Assembly (NCBI RefSeq): GCF_015350795.1
Contig: NZ_JADKSH010000004.1
Coordinates: 186,001-250,000, forward strand
DNA: 64,000 nt
Source of the DNA: Microbacterium sp. VKM Ac-2870
Lineage (GTDB): Bacteria; Actinomycetota; Actinomycetes; Actinomycetales; Microbacteriaceae
Direction of reading: 5' to 3'
The notes beneath the pieces are model-generated. The model searched no databases. It was given only the letters and a program-made list of their open reading frames with translations, and was not told where the DNA came from. The translations under genes were made by a program, and so were the position numbers. Of the stretch, positions 36,007 through 44,659 are shown in pieces. Position 1 is the first letter of the stretch. Each line of letters begins with the position of its first letter.

Positions 36007-36021
36007 TCGTATATCATTTGG
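36007..36021. promoter_or_regulatory. GntR-type operator copy between hpaH and hpaE
   Basis: TCGTATATCATTTGG matches, in inverted orientation, the sequence in the hpaG promoter (consensus TCGTATATYATTTRG). It lies 38 bp before the hpaE start codon in the only A/T-rich stretch of this divergent region. Confidence 0.6.
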
Positions 36022-36058
36022 GAAGCCGCACGACGGAGTTCGTCTTAGAGGAGTTGTC

Positions 36059-37585
36059 ATGACCACCGAGCAGTCCAGCCGCATCCAGCACGTCCCCGAG
36101 GGGCTGCCGGAGAAGATCCAGCACTACATCGACGGCGAGTTCGTCGACAGCCTCTCGGGCGCGACGTTCGACGTGCTTGACCCGGTGTCGAACCAGACCT
36201 ACGTGCAGGCCGCTGCCGGCCAGCGCGAAGACATCGACCGCGCGGTCGCCGCGGCGCGCAAGGCCTTCGACGAGGGACCCTGGCCCCGGATGCTGCCGCG
36301 GGCGCGCTCGCGCATCCTCAACCGCATCGCCGACATCGTCGAGTCGCGGGATGCCCGGCTCGCCGAGCTCGAGTCGTTCGACTCCGGGCTGCCCATCACC
36401 CAGGCACTGGGCCAGGCGCAGCGGGCCGCCGAGAACTTCCGCTTCTTCGCCGACCTGATCGTGGCGCAGGCCGACGACGCCTACAAGGTGCCGGGGCGGC
36501 AGCTGAACTACGTCAACCGCAAGCCCAAGGGAGTTGCCGGGCTCATCACCCCGTGGAACACCCCGTTCATGCTCGAGAGCTGGAAGCTCGCCCCCGCGCT
36601 CGCCTCGGGCTGCACCGTGGTGCTCAAGCCCGCCGAGTTCACCCCGCTCTCGGCGAGCCTGTGGGCCGACATCTTCCGTGAGGCCGGGGTGCCCGACGGT
36701 GTCTTCAACCTCGTGAACGGCCTCGGCGAGGAGGCCGGCGACGCACTCGTCAAGCACACCGACGTGCAGCTCATCTCGTTCACCGGCGAGAGCCGCACCG
36801 GGCAGATCATCTTCGCGAACTGCGCGCCGACCCTCAAGGGCATGTCGATGGAGCTCGGCGGCAAGTCGCCCGCCGTCGTCTTCGCCGACGCCGACTTCGA
36901 GGCCGCCCTCGACTCCACCCTGTTCGGCGTTTTCTCGCTGAACGGTGAACGCTGCACCGCGGGCTCGCGCATCCTCGTCGAGCGCCCCATCTACGAGGAG
37001 TTCGTGCGGCGCTTCGGCGAGCGGGCGAAGAACATCGTGGTGGGCGACCCGCACGACCCGAAGACCGAGGTCGGCGCGCTCGTGCATCCGGAGCACTACG
37101 ACAAGGTGATGAGCTACGTCGAGATCGGCAAGACCGAGGGCCGGCTGGTTGCCGGCGGCGGCCGCCCCGAGGGCTTCGAGACCGGCAACTACGTCGCCCC
37201 GACCGTGTTCGCCGACGTGAAGCCCGAAGCGCGCATCTTCCAGGAGGAGATCTTCGGGCCGGTCGTCGCGATCACGCCGTTCGACACCGACGACGAGGCC
37301 CTCGCGCTCGCCAACGGCGTGCGGTACGGTCTCGCCGCCTACATCTGGACGCGCGACCTCGAGCGCGCCCACACCTTCGCACAGAACATCGACGCGGGCA
37401 TGGTGTGGCTCAACTCGCACAACGTGCGCGACCTCCGCACCCCGTTCGGCGGCGTCAAGGCCTCCGGCCTCGGCCACGAGGGCGGCTACCGCTCGCTCGA
37501 CTTCTACTCCGACCAGCAGGCCGTGCACATCACCCTCGGCGAGGTGCACACCGCCCGCTTCGGTGCGTCCGCACCGGCAGTCTGA
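36059..37585 (+). CDS. hpaE: 5-carboxymethyl-2-hydroxymuconate-6-semialdehyde dehydrogenase
   Basis: About 508 residues from ATG 36059 (GAGGAG; 49 further in-frame codons upstream overlap the operator and were excluded). NAD-dependent ALDH fold with catalytic Glu in MELGGKSPAVV and Cys in NGERCTAGSR. It oxidises the ring-cleavage product of HpaD. First gene of hpaE-hpaD-ssdh. Confidence 0.88.
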   Translation: MTTEQSSRIQHVPEGLPEKIQHYIDGEFVDSLSGATFDVLDPVSNQTYVQAAAGQREDIDRAVAAARKAFDEGPWPRMLPRARSRILNRIADIVESRDARLAELESFDSGLPITQALGQAQRAAENFRFFADLIVAQADDAYKVPGRQLNYVNRKPKGVAGLITPWNTPFMLESWKLAPALASGCTVVLKPAEFTPLSASLWADIFREAGVPDGVFNLVNGLGEEAGDALVKHTDVQLISFTGESRTGQIIFANCAPTLKGMSMELGGKSPAVVFADADFEAALDSTLFGVFSLNGERCTAGSRILVERPIYEEFVRRFGERAKNIVVGDPHDPKTEVGALVHPEHYDKVMSYVEIGKTEGRLVAGGGRPEGFETGNYVAPTVFADVKPEARIFQEEIFGPVVAITPFDTDDEALALANGVRYGLAAYIWTRDLERAHTFAQNIDAGMVWLNSHNVRDLRTPFGGVKASGLGHEGGYRSLDFYSDQQAVHITLGEVHTARFGASAPAV

Positions 37586-37616
37586 CCATCCCTCTCACCG
37601 CAGAAAGATCACTTCG

Positions 37617-38693
37617 ATGACGAATGACGCAATCCCCACCACCGACCTGACCCCGCCCGACATCCTGCGCTGCGCCTACATGGAGATCGTGGTCACCGAC
37701 CTCGCGGCCTCCCGCGAGTTCTACGTGGATATCCTCGGCCTCGTCGTGACGAAGGAGGACGAGAACTCCCTCTACCTGCGCACCTTCGAGGAGTTCATCC
37801 ACCACAACCTCGTGCTGCGGCAGGGGCCGGTCGCGGCCGTCGCCTCGTTCGCGTTCCGCGTGCGCACCCCCGAAGACGTCGACCTCGCCGAGGCCTACTA
37901 CCAGGCGATCGGATGCCGCACCGAACGGCGCAGCGAGGGCTTCGTCGACGGCGTCGGCGACACCGTGCGCGTGGAAGACCCGCTGGGCTTCCCGTACGAG
38001 TTCTTCTACCAGGTCGACCACGTCGAGCGCCTCGCCTGGCGCTACGACCTCTACGGCCCGGGCGCCCTCGTGCGCCTCGACCACTTCAACCAGGTAACCC
38101 CTGACGTTCCGCGTGGCCGCAAGTATCTCGAAGACCTCGGCTTCCGTGTCACCGAAGACATCCAGGACGACCAGGGCGTCACCTACGCCGCCTGGATGCG
38201 CCGCAAGGACACCGTGCACGACACCGCCCTCACCGGCGGCGACGGACCCCGGATGCACCACATCGCGTTCGCCACGCACGAGAAGCACAACATCCTCTAC
38301 ATCTGCGACAAGCTCGGCGCCCTGCGCAAGAGCGACGTGATCGAGCGCGGCCCGGGCCGCCACGGCGTCTCGAACGCGTTCTACCTCTACATCACCGACC
38401 CTGACGGCCACCGCGTCGAGATCTACACGCAGGACTACTACACCGGCGACCCCGACAACCCCGTCGTCACCTGGGACGTGCACGACAACCAGCGCCGCGA
38501 CTGGTGGGGAAACCCCGTCGTGCCGAGCTGGTACACCGAGGCATCCCTCGTGCTCGACCTCGACGGCAACCCGCAGCCGGTCGTGCCGCGCACGGACGCG
38601 AGCGAGATGGCCGTCACGGTCGGAGCAGACGGCTTCTCGTACACCCGCCAGGGTGACGTGGAGCAGGGCTTCAAGCTCGGCAACACGCTGTGA
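37617..38693 (+). CDS. hpaD: Homoprotocatechuate (3,4-dihydroxyphenylacetate) 2,3-dioxygenase
   Basis: About 358 residues from ATG 37617. Type I extradiol dioxygenase closely resembling Brevibacterium fuscum HPCD and Arthrobacter MndD: ligands His (VRLDHFNQVTPDV, ~156), His (PRMHHIAFATHEKHN, ~215) and Glu (HRVEIYTQDYYTGD, ~268), plus catalytic His in TVHDTALTGG (~201). The metal can be Fe(II) or Mn(II) in this group. It opens the catechol ring to 5-carboxymethyl-2-hydroxymuconate semialdehyde. This gene fixes the pathway identity. Confidence 0.95.
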   Translation: MTNDAIPTTDLTPPDILRCAYMEIVVTDLAASREFYVDILGLVVTKEDENSLYLRTFEEFIHHNLVLRQGPVAAVASFAFRVRTPEDVDLAEAYYQAIGCRTERRSEGFVDGVGDTVRVEDPLGFPYEFFYQVDHVERLAWRYDLYGPGALVRLDHFNQVTPDVPRGRKYLEDLGFRVTEDIQDDQGVTYAAWMRRKDTVHDTALTGGDGPRMHHIAFATHEKHNILYICDKLGALRKSDVIERGPGRHGVSNAFYLYITDPDGHRVEIYTQDYYTGDPDNPVVTWDVHDNQRRDWWGNPVVPSWYTEASLVLDLDGNPQPVVPRTDASEMAVTVGADGFSYTRQGDVEQGFKLGNTL

Positions 38694-40168
38694 GCGCGTC
38701 GGCACGGTCGGAGGCCGAGCTGCTTGCGGCCGTGCCGACGAAGCTGTTCATCGGCGGAGCCTGGGTCGACGCGGAAGACGGCAAGACCCTCGACGTCACA
38801 GACCCGGCAACGGGCCAGGTCATCGCCTCGATCGCCGACGCGAGCGCCGCCGACGGCATGCGCGCCCTCGACGCGGCGGTTGCGGCGCAGGCCGAGTGGG
38901 CGGCGACCGCACCGCGCGAGCGCGGCGAGATCCTGCGCCGCGCGTTCGATCTGCTGCAGCAGCGCAAGGAGGACGCGGCGCTGCTCATGACCATCGAGAT
39001 GGGCAAGCCGCTCGCCGAGGCCCGGGGCGAGATCGCCTACGGCGGCGAGTTCCTGCGCTGGTTCGCCGAGGAGGCCGTGCGCATCACGGGCCGCTACGGC
39101 TCGAACCCCGAGGGCACCGGCCGGATGATCGTGACTCAGCGCCCCGTCGGCCCGTCGTTCCTCATCACCCCGTGGAACTTCCCGCTCGCGATGGCCACGC
39201 GCAAGCTGGCCCCCGCCATCGCGGCGGGCTGCACCTCGGTGATCAAGCCGGCGGCGCTCACCCCGCTCACAACGCTCTTCATCGTCGGCCTGCTCGAGGA
39301 GGCCGGCCTGCCCGCCGGCGTCGTGAACGTCGTCACCACCTCGTCGAGCTCCGCGGTCTCGGCGCCCATCATCGCCGACCCCCGGCTGCGCAAGCTCAGC
39401 TTCACGGGCTCGACGCCCGTCGGCGTTGCGCTGCTGAAGCAGGCGGCGGACGGCGTGCTGAAGACCTCCATGGAGCTCGGCGGCAACGCCCCGTTCCTCG
39501 TCTTCGAGGATGCCGATCTCGACAAGGCCGTGGACGGCGCGATGGTGGCGAAGTTCCGCAACATGGGCCAGGCCTGCACCGCCGCCAACCGCTTCATCGT
39601 GCACGAGGCGGTGGCCGACGAGTTCGCTCGTCGCCTCGTGGAGCGGGTGGGCGAGCTGAGCGTGGGCCGCGGCACGGAGCCCGGCGTCACCATCGGCCCG
39701 CTGATCGACGACAACGCGGTGGCCAAGGTCGGCTCGCTCGTCACCGACGCCGTCAGCAAGGGTGCGACCCTGCTCGCCGGCGGCTCCGCCATCGACGGCC
39801 CGGGCGCCTTCTTCCAGCCGACGGTCATCGACCGGGTTTCCGCCGACAGCGACATCCTCCGGGAGGAGATCTTCGGGCCCGTCGTGTCGATCATCCGCTT
39901 CACTGACGAGGCCGAGGCCGTCGCGAAGGCCAACGCCACGGAGTACGGGCTCGTCGGCTACGTCTTCACCGAGAACCTCGCGCGCGGCCAGCGCCTCATC
40001 GACTCGCTCGAGACCGGGATGATGGGGCTCAACACCGGCGTGGTCTCCAACGCCGCGGCCCCGTTCGGAGGCATCAAGCAGTCGGGCCTCGGGCGCGAGG
40101 GCGGCTTCGAGGGAATCCACGAGTACCTCGAGACGAAGTACGTGCTCACACCCGACCCGGTGGAGTAA
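38690..40168 (+). CDS. Succinate-semialdehyde dehydrogenase
   Basis: About 492 residues from GTG 38690, overlapping the hpaD stop. GabD-type ALDH: GGAWVDAEDGKTLDVTDPATG start, catalytic Glu in MELGGNAPFLVF and Cys in NMGQACTAANRF. It converts the succinate semialdehyde released by HpaI to succinate, completing the pathway. Last gene before the terminator at 40173. Confidence 0.85.
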   Translation: MSASARSEAELLAAVPTKLFIGGAWVDAEDGKTLDVTDPATGQVIASIADASAADGMRALDAAVAAQAEWAATAPRERGEILRRAFDLLQQRKEDAALLMTIEMGKPLAEARGEIAYGGEFLRWFAEEAVRITGRYGSNPEGTGRMIVTQRPVGPSFLITPWNFPLAMATRKLAPAIAAGCTSVIKPAALTPLTTLFIVGLLEEAGLPAGVVNVVTTSSSSAVSAPIIADPRLRKLSFTGSTPVGVALLKQAADGVLKTSMELGGNAPFLVFEDADLDKAVDGAMVAKFRNMGQACTAANRFIVHEAVADEFARRLVERVGELSVGRGTEPGVTIGPLIDDNAVAKVGSLVTDAVSKGATLLAGGSAIDGPGAFFQPTVIDRVSADSDILREEIFGPVVSIIRFTDEAEAVAKANATEYGLVGYVFTENLARGQRLIDSLETGMMGLNTGVVSNAAAPFGGIKQSGLGREGGFEGIHEYLETKYVLTPDPVE

Positions 40169-40172
40169 CGAA

Positions 40173-40206
40173 CGAAGAGACCGTCCCTCACGGGGCGGTC
40201 TCTTCG
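40173..40206. terminator. Bidirectional rho-independent terminator
   Basis: An 11-bp perfect outer stem (40173-40183 CGAAGAGACCG with 40196-40206), extended inward by CCC/GGG pairs, separates the stop codons of the convergent ssdh and LysR genes. Confidence 0.85.
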
Positions 40207-40207
40207 T

Positions 40208-41149
40208 CTACCCGGGGTCTGCGGGATACCAGTTCTGCCCCGCGACTGCCGAGTGGGCGTGGTCGACAACGGCGCGGGCCCGAGCGGTGAGCCGCACGGA
40301 GCGGGGCCAGGAGATGACCACGGATTCCCGCGAGAGCGTCGGCTCGATCCTCTTGCTGACGATGCGCAGCCCTTCGTAGCTCTCGTCGATCGCGGGGCGC
40401 TGGATGAGGAGGCTGTACCCGAGACCACGGGCGACGAGGCTCCGCACGAGTTCGAAATTCGACGTCCTGTAGGCGACGTTGGGGGTTGCGCCGGCCCTGG
40501 CGAGCATCCCCAGCGTGTGGTCACTGCTCGGCGGGTGGTCGAGCAGGATCAGCGGGTCGTCGACGAGCTGCTCGAGGTGCACCGACTCGCTGTCCGCGAG
40601 ACGGTGCGACTCGGGGAGGATGACGTGGATCTCGGTCTCCGACAGCTGCACCTGCTCGAGCTCGGGAGGAAGTGAGAAGCCGTAGGAGATCATCACGTCG
40701 ATTCCTCCCGACAGCAGCGAGGGCAGCAGCTCGCTCACCGGACCATCGACTATCGAGAGCGCGATGTCGGGCGCCTCCCTCCGGATCGTCTCCATGAGGG
40801 GCGGCAGGATCGTCGGCGCGAGCGTGGAGTAGCAGCCGACGGTCACGGGGCCGCGCAGCGGTCCGCCGTTGTCGCTGACGCTCCAGTAGAGGTCGTCCGC
40901 CTCGCGGAGCAGCTTCTTCGCCCGGTCGAGCAGATGCACGCCCGCCGGGGTCAACGACATTCCTACGGCCCGCTGGCGCACGGCGAGGTGGGCGCCGAGC
41001 GCGGTCTCCAGGTCGCGCACGGCCAGCGCGACGGCATTGGGGGTGAGGTAGAGCGCGTCGGCTGCCGCCGAGAACGAGCCGTGCTCGGCGGCGGCGGCGA
41101 ACAGCTCGAGTTGCCGCAGAGTGTAGCGGGTTCCCGCATCCATACGCAC
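40208..41149 (-). CDS. LysR-family transcriptional regulator
   Basis: About 313 residues. The N-terminal HTH (LRQLELFAAAAEHGSFSAAADALYLTPNAVALAVRDLE) precedes a substrate-binding domain (GPVTVGCYSTLAPTILPPLM ...). It is transcribed away from the HtaA-P450 operon across a 91-bp gap, the classical LysR arrangement, so it probably activates that operon when its ligand is present. Confidence 0.88.
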   Translation of the reverse strand: MRMDAGTRYTLRQLELFAAAAEHGSFSAAADALYLTPNAVALAVRDLETALGAHLAVRQRAVGMSLTPAGVHLLDRAKKLLREADDLYWSVSDNGGPLRGPVTVGCYSTLAPTILPPLMETIRREAPDIALSIVDGPVSELLPSLLSGGIDVMISYGFSLPPELEQVQLSETEIHVILPESHRLADSESVHLEQLVDDPLILLDHPPSSDHTLGMLARAGATPNVAYRTSNFELVRSLVARGLGYSLLIQRPAIDESYEGLRIVSKRIEPTLSRESVVISWPRSVRLTARARAVVDHAHSAVAGQNWYPADPG

Positions 41150-41210
41150 TCCTACTTCTTTGTAAGTGCATGAAAGGTCAGTTGTAGTTCTTTAACTCTG
41201 GCTCAACAGT

Positions 41211-41227
41211 GTAACCAGCGGAGTTAC
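41211..41227. promoter_or_regulatory. LysR operator candidate (GTAAC-N7-GTTAC)
   Basis: A perfect 5-bp-arm dyad lies directly before the ribosome site (GAAGGAG, 41228-41234) of the HtaA gene, within the LysR divergent region. Its closeness to the start codon would suit a negative or autoregulatory site. Confidence 0.4.
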
Positions 41228-41240
41228 GAAGGAGTACTTC

Positions 41241-41684
41241 ATGAGCAGTCTCGTCTGGCCGATCAAACGATCGTTCATTTCCTATATAGAACGGATGCCC
41301 GACGGCGCCATCGCCGTGGAGGGCGGGGTCTCTCGTCACGAGGATGGCTTCTTCTTTCCCGGCGAGCGCTCTGCGGGCAGTGCGGTCACCCGATTCGCCG
41401 GGAGCGTCACGTTCGTCGGTCACTACGGGATGCTCTACCTGCCGGTCGGCGGAGTCGAGATCGTCGAATCGGTCGACGGCGGCGCGGTGCTGACGATCGC
41501 CGACGAGGGATCTCCCACCCGGAGGTGCGCGCTGCTCCGCCTCGGCGAATCCACCGTCGCGGGATCACGCCGGACGTACGCCTCGCCCGTGCTGACGGAG
41601 GAGGGCGCCGAGCTCTTCTTCGACAACTACGCCGCGGGAAGCTCGTTCGACCCCCTCGAGATTCTTGAAGGAGATGCGGCGTGA
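41241..41684 (+). CDS. Cytosolic HtaA-domain protein
   Basis: About 147 residues forming one HtaA domain: VWPIKRSFISYIE at the start, FAGSVTFVGHYGMLYL in the middle and ASPVLTEEGAELFFDNYAAGSSFDP at the end. In corynebacterial HtaA/HtaB such domains bind haem through a Tyr with a neighbouring His; Tyr15 and His61 here are in the matching places. There is no signal peptide or anchor, which is unusual because known HtaA proteins are surface or secreted. GTGA overlap with the P450 fusion means the two are made together; a haem-handling or structural partner role is inferred. Confidence 0.7.
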   Translation: MSSLVWPIKRSFISYIERMPDGAIAVEGGVSRHEDGFFFPGERSAGSAVTRFAGSVTFVGHYGMLYLPVGGVEIVESVDGGAVLTIADEGSPTRRCALLRLGESTVAGSRRTYASPVLTEEGAELFFDNYAAGSSFDPLEILEGDAA

Positions 41685-44659
41685 ACCGGCCGGCCCCCGT
41701 TGCCGACTGGGTAAGCATCCCGGAGCTCTACCGCGACCCGTTCCCGATCTTCGAGCGCCTCCGCGCCGAGGGCGGCGTGCACTGGGTTCCAGCGGTCAAC
41801 CGCTACCTCGTCACGTCGTTCGACGCCGTGCACGACACCGAGCTCGACCAGGAAACCTACTCGGCGAACGAGCAGGGATCCCTGATGATCCGGGCGATGG
41901 GCCACTCCATGCTGCGCCGTGACGACCCCGACCACTACATCGAGCGCAGAGCCTGGCAGCCCGTGCTCAGACCGGGGGTCGTCAAACGCACCTGGCTGCC
42001 CGTGTTCGAGCGCAATGCGGAGCGCTACCTTCGCGAGTTCGCCGAGCTCGGTCCGGGTGCAGACCTGGTCTGGGATTTTGCGGCGCCGTACGCCGCCGAG
42101 AACCTGCGCGCGATCATCGGGCTGCACAATGCCACCGCGGCGGATCTGCAGCGCTGGTCGCAGACGATGATCGACGCCACCGGCAACTACGCCGACGATC
42201 TGGTCGTGTGGGCGAAGGGGCAGGCCTCGTTCGACGAGGTGGACGAGGCCCTGGATGAGATGCTCGTGTGGCACTCCAAGCACCCCGACGACAGCCTGCT
42301 GTCGGCGTTGCTGGGAATGCCCGACTATCGGATGCCCCTGCAGTCGATCCGCGCGAACGTCAAGATGACCATCGGCGGCGGCTTGAACGAGCCGCGCGAC
42401 GTGATCGGTGTCGCCGCCCACGCACTGCTGGCCGATCCCCGGCAGCGCGCCCTTGCCGAGAGCGGTTCGGTGACGTGGGACGACGTCTTCGACGAGGCCG
42501 TGCGCTGGATAGCCCCCATCGGGATGTATTCGCGGCAGACGACGCGCGACGCCGTTCTGCAGGGCGTGGCACTGCCCGCCGGCGCCAAGCTCGGAATCTG
42601 CATCCTCTCGGCGAACCGCGACACCGCGCAGTGGACCAAGCCCGAGCAGTTCAATGCCGCGCGCAGCGGCGAAGGCGCTCACCTCGCGTTCGGCAAGGGG
42701 GTGCACGTCTGCCTCGGAGCGTGGGCGGCCCGCGCTGAGGTCGCCGCCGTCGCGCTCCCGCGGATCTTCCGTGACCTTCCCGCCCTTGGCCTGGTGCCCG
42801 AGAACCCGCCGCAGCAGGGCGGATGGGTTTTCCGGGGGATGACGAGCCTGCCGGTGCGGTGGGACGCAGCGACCGCCGGTTCGGCCACCCGCCACCCCCG
42901 CATCGTCATCGTGGGATCAGGCCCGTCCGGCTGTTATTCCGCGCAGGCGCTCCGCAAGGAGCTACCAGAAGCAGAGATCAGCGTTCTCGACTCGATGCCC
43001 GTGCCGTACGGCCTCGTCAGGTACGGCGTCGCAGCTGATCACCAAGGCACGAAAGCCGTGAGTGGGCAGTTCGCGCGGCTGTTCGAGAAGGACGGGGTCC
43101 GCTTCCACGGCGGGGTCACCCTCGGTAGGGATGTGGACCTTGCCGGCCTCCGCGGTGCCTTCGACGCCGTCGTGCTCGCGCACGGCCTGCACGACGACAT
43201 CCCGCTCGACGTACCTGGGCACGATCTGCAGGGCGTCGTCGGCGCCGGGCGGATCACGCGGCTCCTCAACGGGCACCCGGGCGAGGGCCGCCCGGTGCCG
43301 TCGCTTGGATCGGCAGCCGCCATCGTCGGTATGGGCAACGTCGCCCTGGATCTCGTGCGGCTGCTCTCGAAGGCACCCCGGGAACTCGTCGGCTCGGACA
43401 TCGACGATGAGGCGCACGCCGCGCTCGCCGCAGAGCTCAGCGTCATCCACGTCATCGGCCGGTCACTGCCAGCGGCATCCAAGTTCGATCCCGTGATGAT
43501 GAGGGAGGTCATCGAACTCGATGGCGTCACCCACGTCGTGCACGGGGCCGACGAGCTCCCGCCCGCCGGAGACGACGCCCGCAGCGACGTGGTGCGCGAC
43601 CTGAAGGACGCGGAAGCCGTCCCCGGCGCGCGGGTGCGGGTCGAGTGGTGGTTCGGGCACTGCCCCGCAGCCGTGCGAGGTGCGCGGGGCAACGTGTCCT
43701 CGATCGAGGTCGTGCAGGGCGGTGGCGCGAGCCGGACCGCCCTCTCGGTGGAGAGCGTCATCTCGGCGGTCGGCTTCACTGCCGCCCCCGGCCAGCGCCA
43801 CATCGCTGTCGATGCGGAGGCCCGCGAGACGGGCAGGGTGGAACCCGGCCTGTACGTTGCGGGCTGGGCGAGGCGCGGCCCCCGCGGCACGATCCCCTCG
43901 CAGCGTACCGACGCCAAACAGCTTGCGGCCCTGATCGCTCGGGACATCGGTGCCGGCCTGGGCCGTCCGGGAATCAAGGCCATGGGGGAGGCGCTCGCTA
44001 CCGCCACGAGCTACGACGGCTGGTTGCTCATCGATGCCCACGAGTCCCGCAATGCCTCCTCCGATCGGATCCGCCGCAAGGTGACAGACCTGGCCGAGCT
44101 GCGGCTGATCGCCGGGTCGGCGCTGTCGCTGCCCTCTGCGCCCTCGGTCGCCGACGAGAGTAGCTCCGCCGTCGACCGCGCTCAGGGTGTCGACAGGGCC
44201 TCGGTGACCATCGCTTTCGGCACCGAGTCGGGCAACTCCGAACTCGTGGCGGAGGAGGTTGCAGCACACCTGCGGCCGAGCACGGATGTCGAGGTCGTCG
44301 ATCTCGGCCAGATCGAGGTGTCGCGAATCCGGCCCGACCGGCTGCTGCTCGTGATCTGCTCGACCTACGGCGACGGGGAGCTGCCCACGACAGTTCGACG
44401 GCTTCACGGCGAGCTGACCACCGGGCCGCATCGGCTCGACGGCGTCCGCTACGCGATGTTCGGACTGGGTGACCACAGCTACGAGACCACCTACTCACGG
44501 GGGAGCGAACTGCTCGATGCGGCACTCAGCGCACTGGGGGCGGTACGAGTGGGCGACTACGGCAGGCACGACGCGGGAGGTCGCGAGTCGGCTACGGCCT
44601 TGGCTATCGCCTGGGCCGACTCGGTGATCGCAGCGCAGTCCTCGGCCCGGGTGGGCTAG
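41681..44659 (+). CDS. Cytochrome P450 - FprA-type ferredoxin reductase - flavodoxin triple fusion
   Basis: About 992 residues from GTG 41681 (GAAGGAGATG upstream). Residues ~1-395 are a P450: haem loop FGKGVHVCLG with the Cys ligand; the I-helix reads GGGLNEPRD, so the usual acid-Thr pair is Glu-Pro, as in the GcoA aromatic O-demethylase, and the end (WVFRGMTSLPVRW) is also GcoA-like. Residues ~405-808 are an adrenodoxin-reductase/FprA domain (VIVGSGPSGCYSAQAL, PYGLVRYGVAADH, GWARRGPRGTIPSQ). Residues ~840-985 are a flavodoxin domain with GTESGNSE, STYGDGELP and FGLGDHSYE FMN loops. Electrons can thus run NADPH-FAD-FMN-haem in one chain. Substrate unknown; aromatic O-demethylation or hydroxylation is a guess from P450 similarity. 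Confidence 0.88.
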   Translation: MNRPAPVADWVSIPELYRDPFPIFERLRAEGGVHWVPAVNRYLVTSFDAVHDTELDQETYSANEQGSLMIRAMGHSMLRRDDPDHYIERRAWQPVLRPGVVKRTWLPVFERNAERYLREFAELGPGADLVWDFAAPYAAENLRAIIGLHNATAADLQRWSQTMIDATGNYADDLVVWAKGQASFDEVDEALDEMLVWHSKHPDDSLLSALLGMPDYRMPLQSIRANVKMTIGGGLNEPRDVIGVAAHALLADPRQRALAESGSVTWDDVFDEAVRWIAPIGMYSRQTTRDAVLQGVALPAGAKLGICILSANRDTAQWTKPEQFNAARSGEGAHLAFGKGVHVCLGAWAARAEVAAVALPRIFRDLPALGLVPENPPQQGGWVFRGMTSLPVRWDAATAGSATRHPRIVIVGSGPSGCYSAQALRKELPEAEISVLDSMPVPYGLVRYGVAADHQGTKAVSGQFARLFEKDGVRFHGGVTLGRDVDLAGLRGAFDAVVLAHGLHDDIPLDVPGHDLQGVVGAGRITRLLNGHPGEGRPVPSLGSAAAIVGMGNVALDLVRLLSKAPRELVGSDIDDEAHAALAAELSVIHVIGRSLPAASKFDPVMMREVIELDGVTHVVHGADELPPAGDDARSDVVRDLKDAEAVPGARVRVEWWFGHCPAAVRGARGNVSSIEVVQGGGASRTALSVESVISAVGFTAAPGQRHIAVDAEARETGRVEPGLYVAGWARRGPRGTIPSQRTDAKQLAALIARDIGAGLGRPGIKAMGEALATATSYDGWLLIDAHESRNASSDRIRRKVTDLAELRLIAGSALSLPSAPSVADESSSAVDRAQGVDRASVTIAFGTESGNSELVAEEVAAHLRPSTDVEVVDLGQIEVSRIRPDRLLLVICSTYGDGELPTTVRRLHGELTTGPHRLDGVRYAMFGLGDHSYETTYSRGSELLDAALSALGAVRVGDYGRHDAGGRESATALAIAWADSVIAAQSSARVG

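Noticed and set aside
36014-37549. 511-codon minus-strand frame opposite hpaE
   Set aside because: Shadow of the ALDH; Glu/Val/His-rich with no motif.
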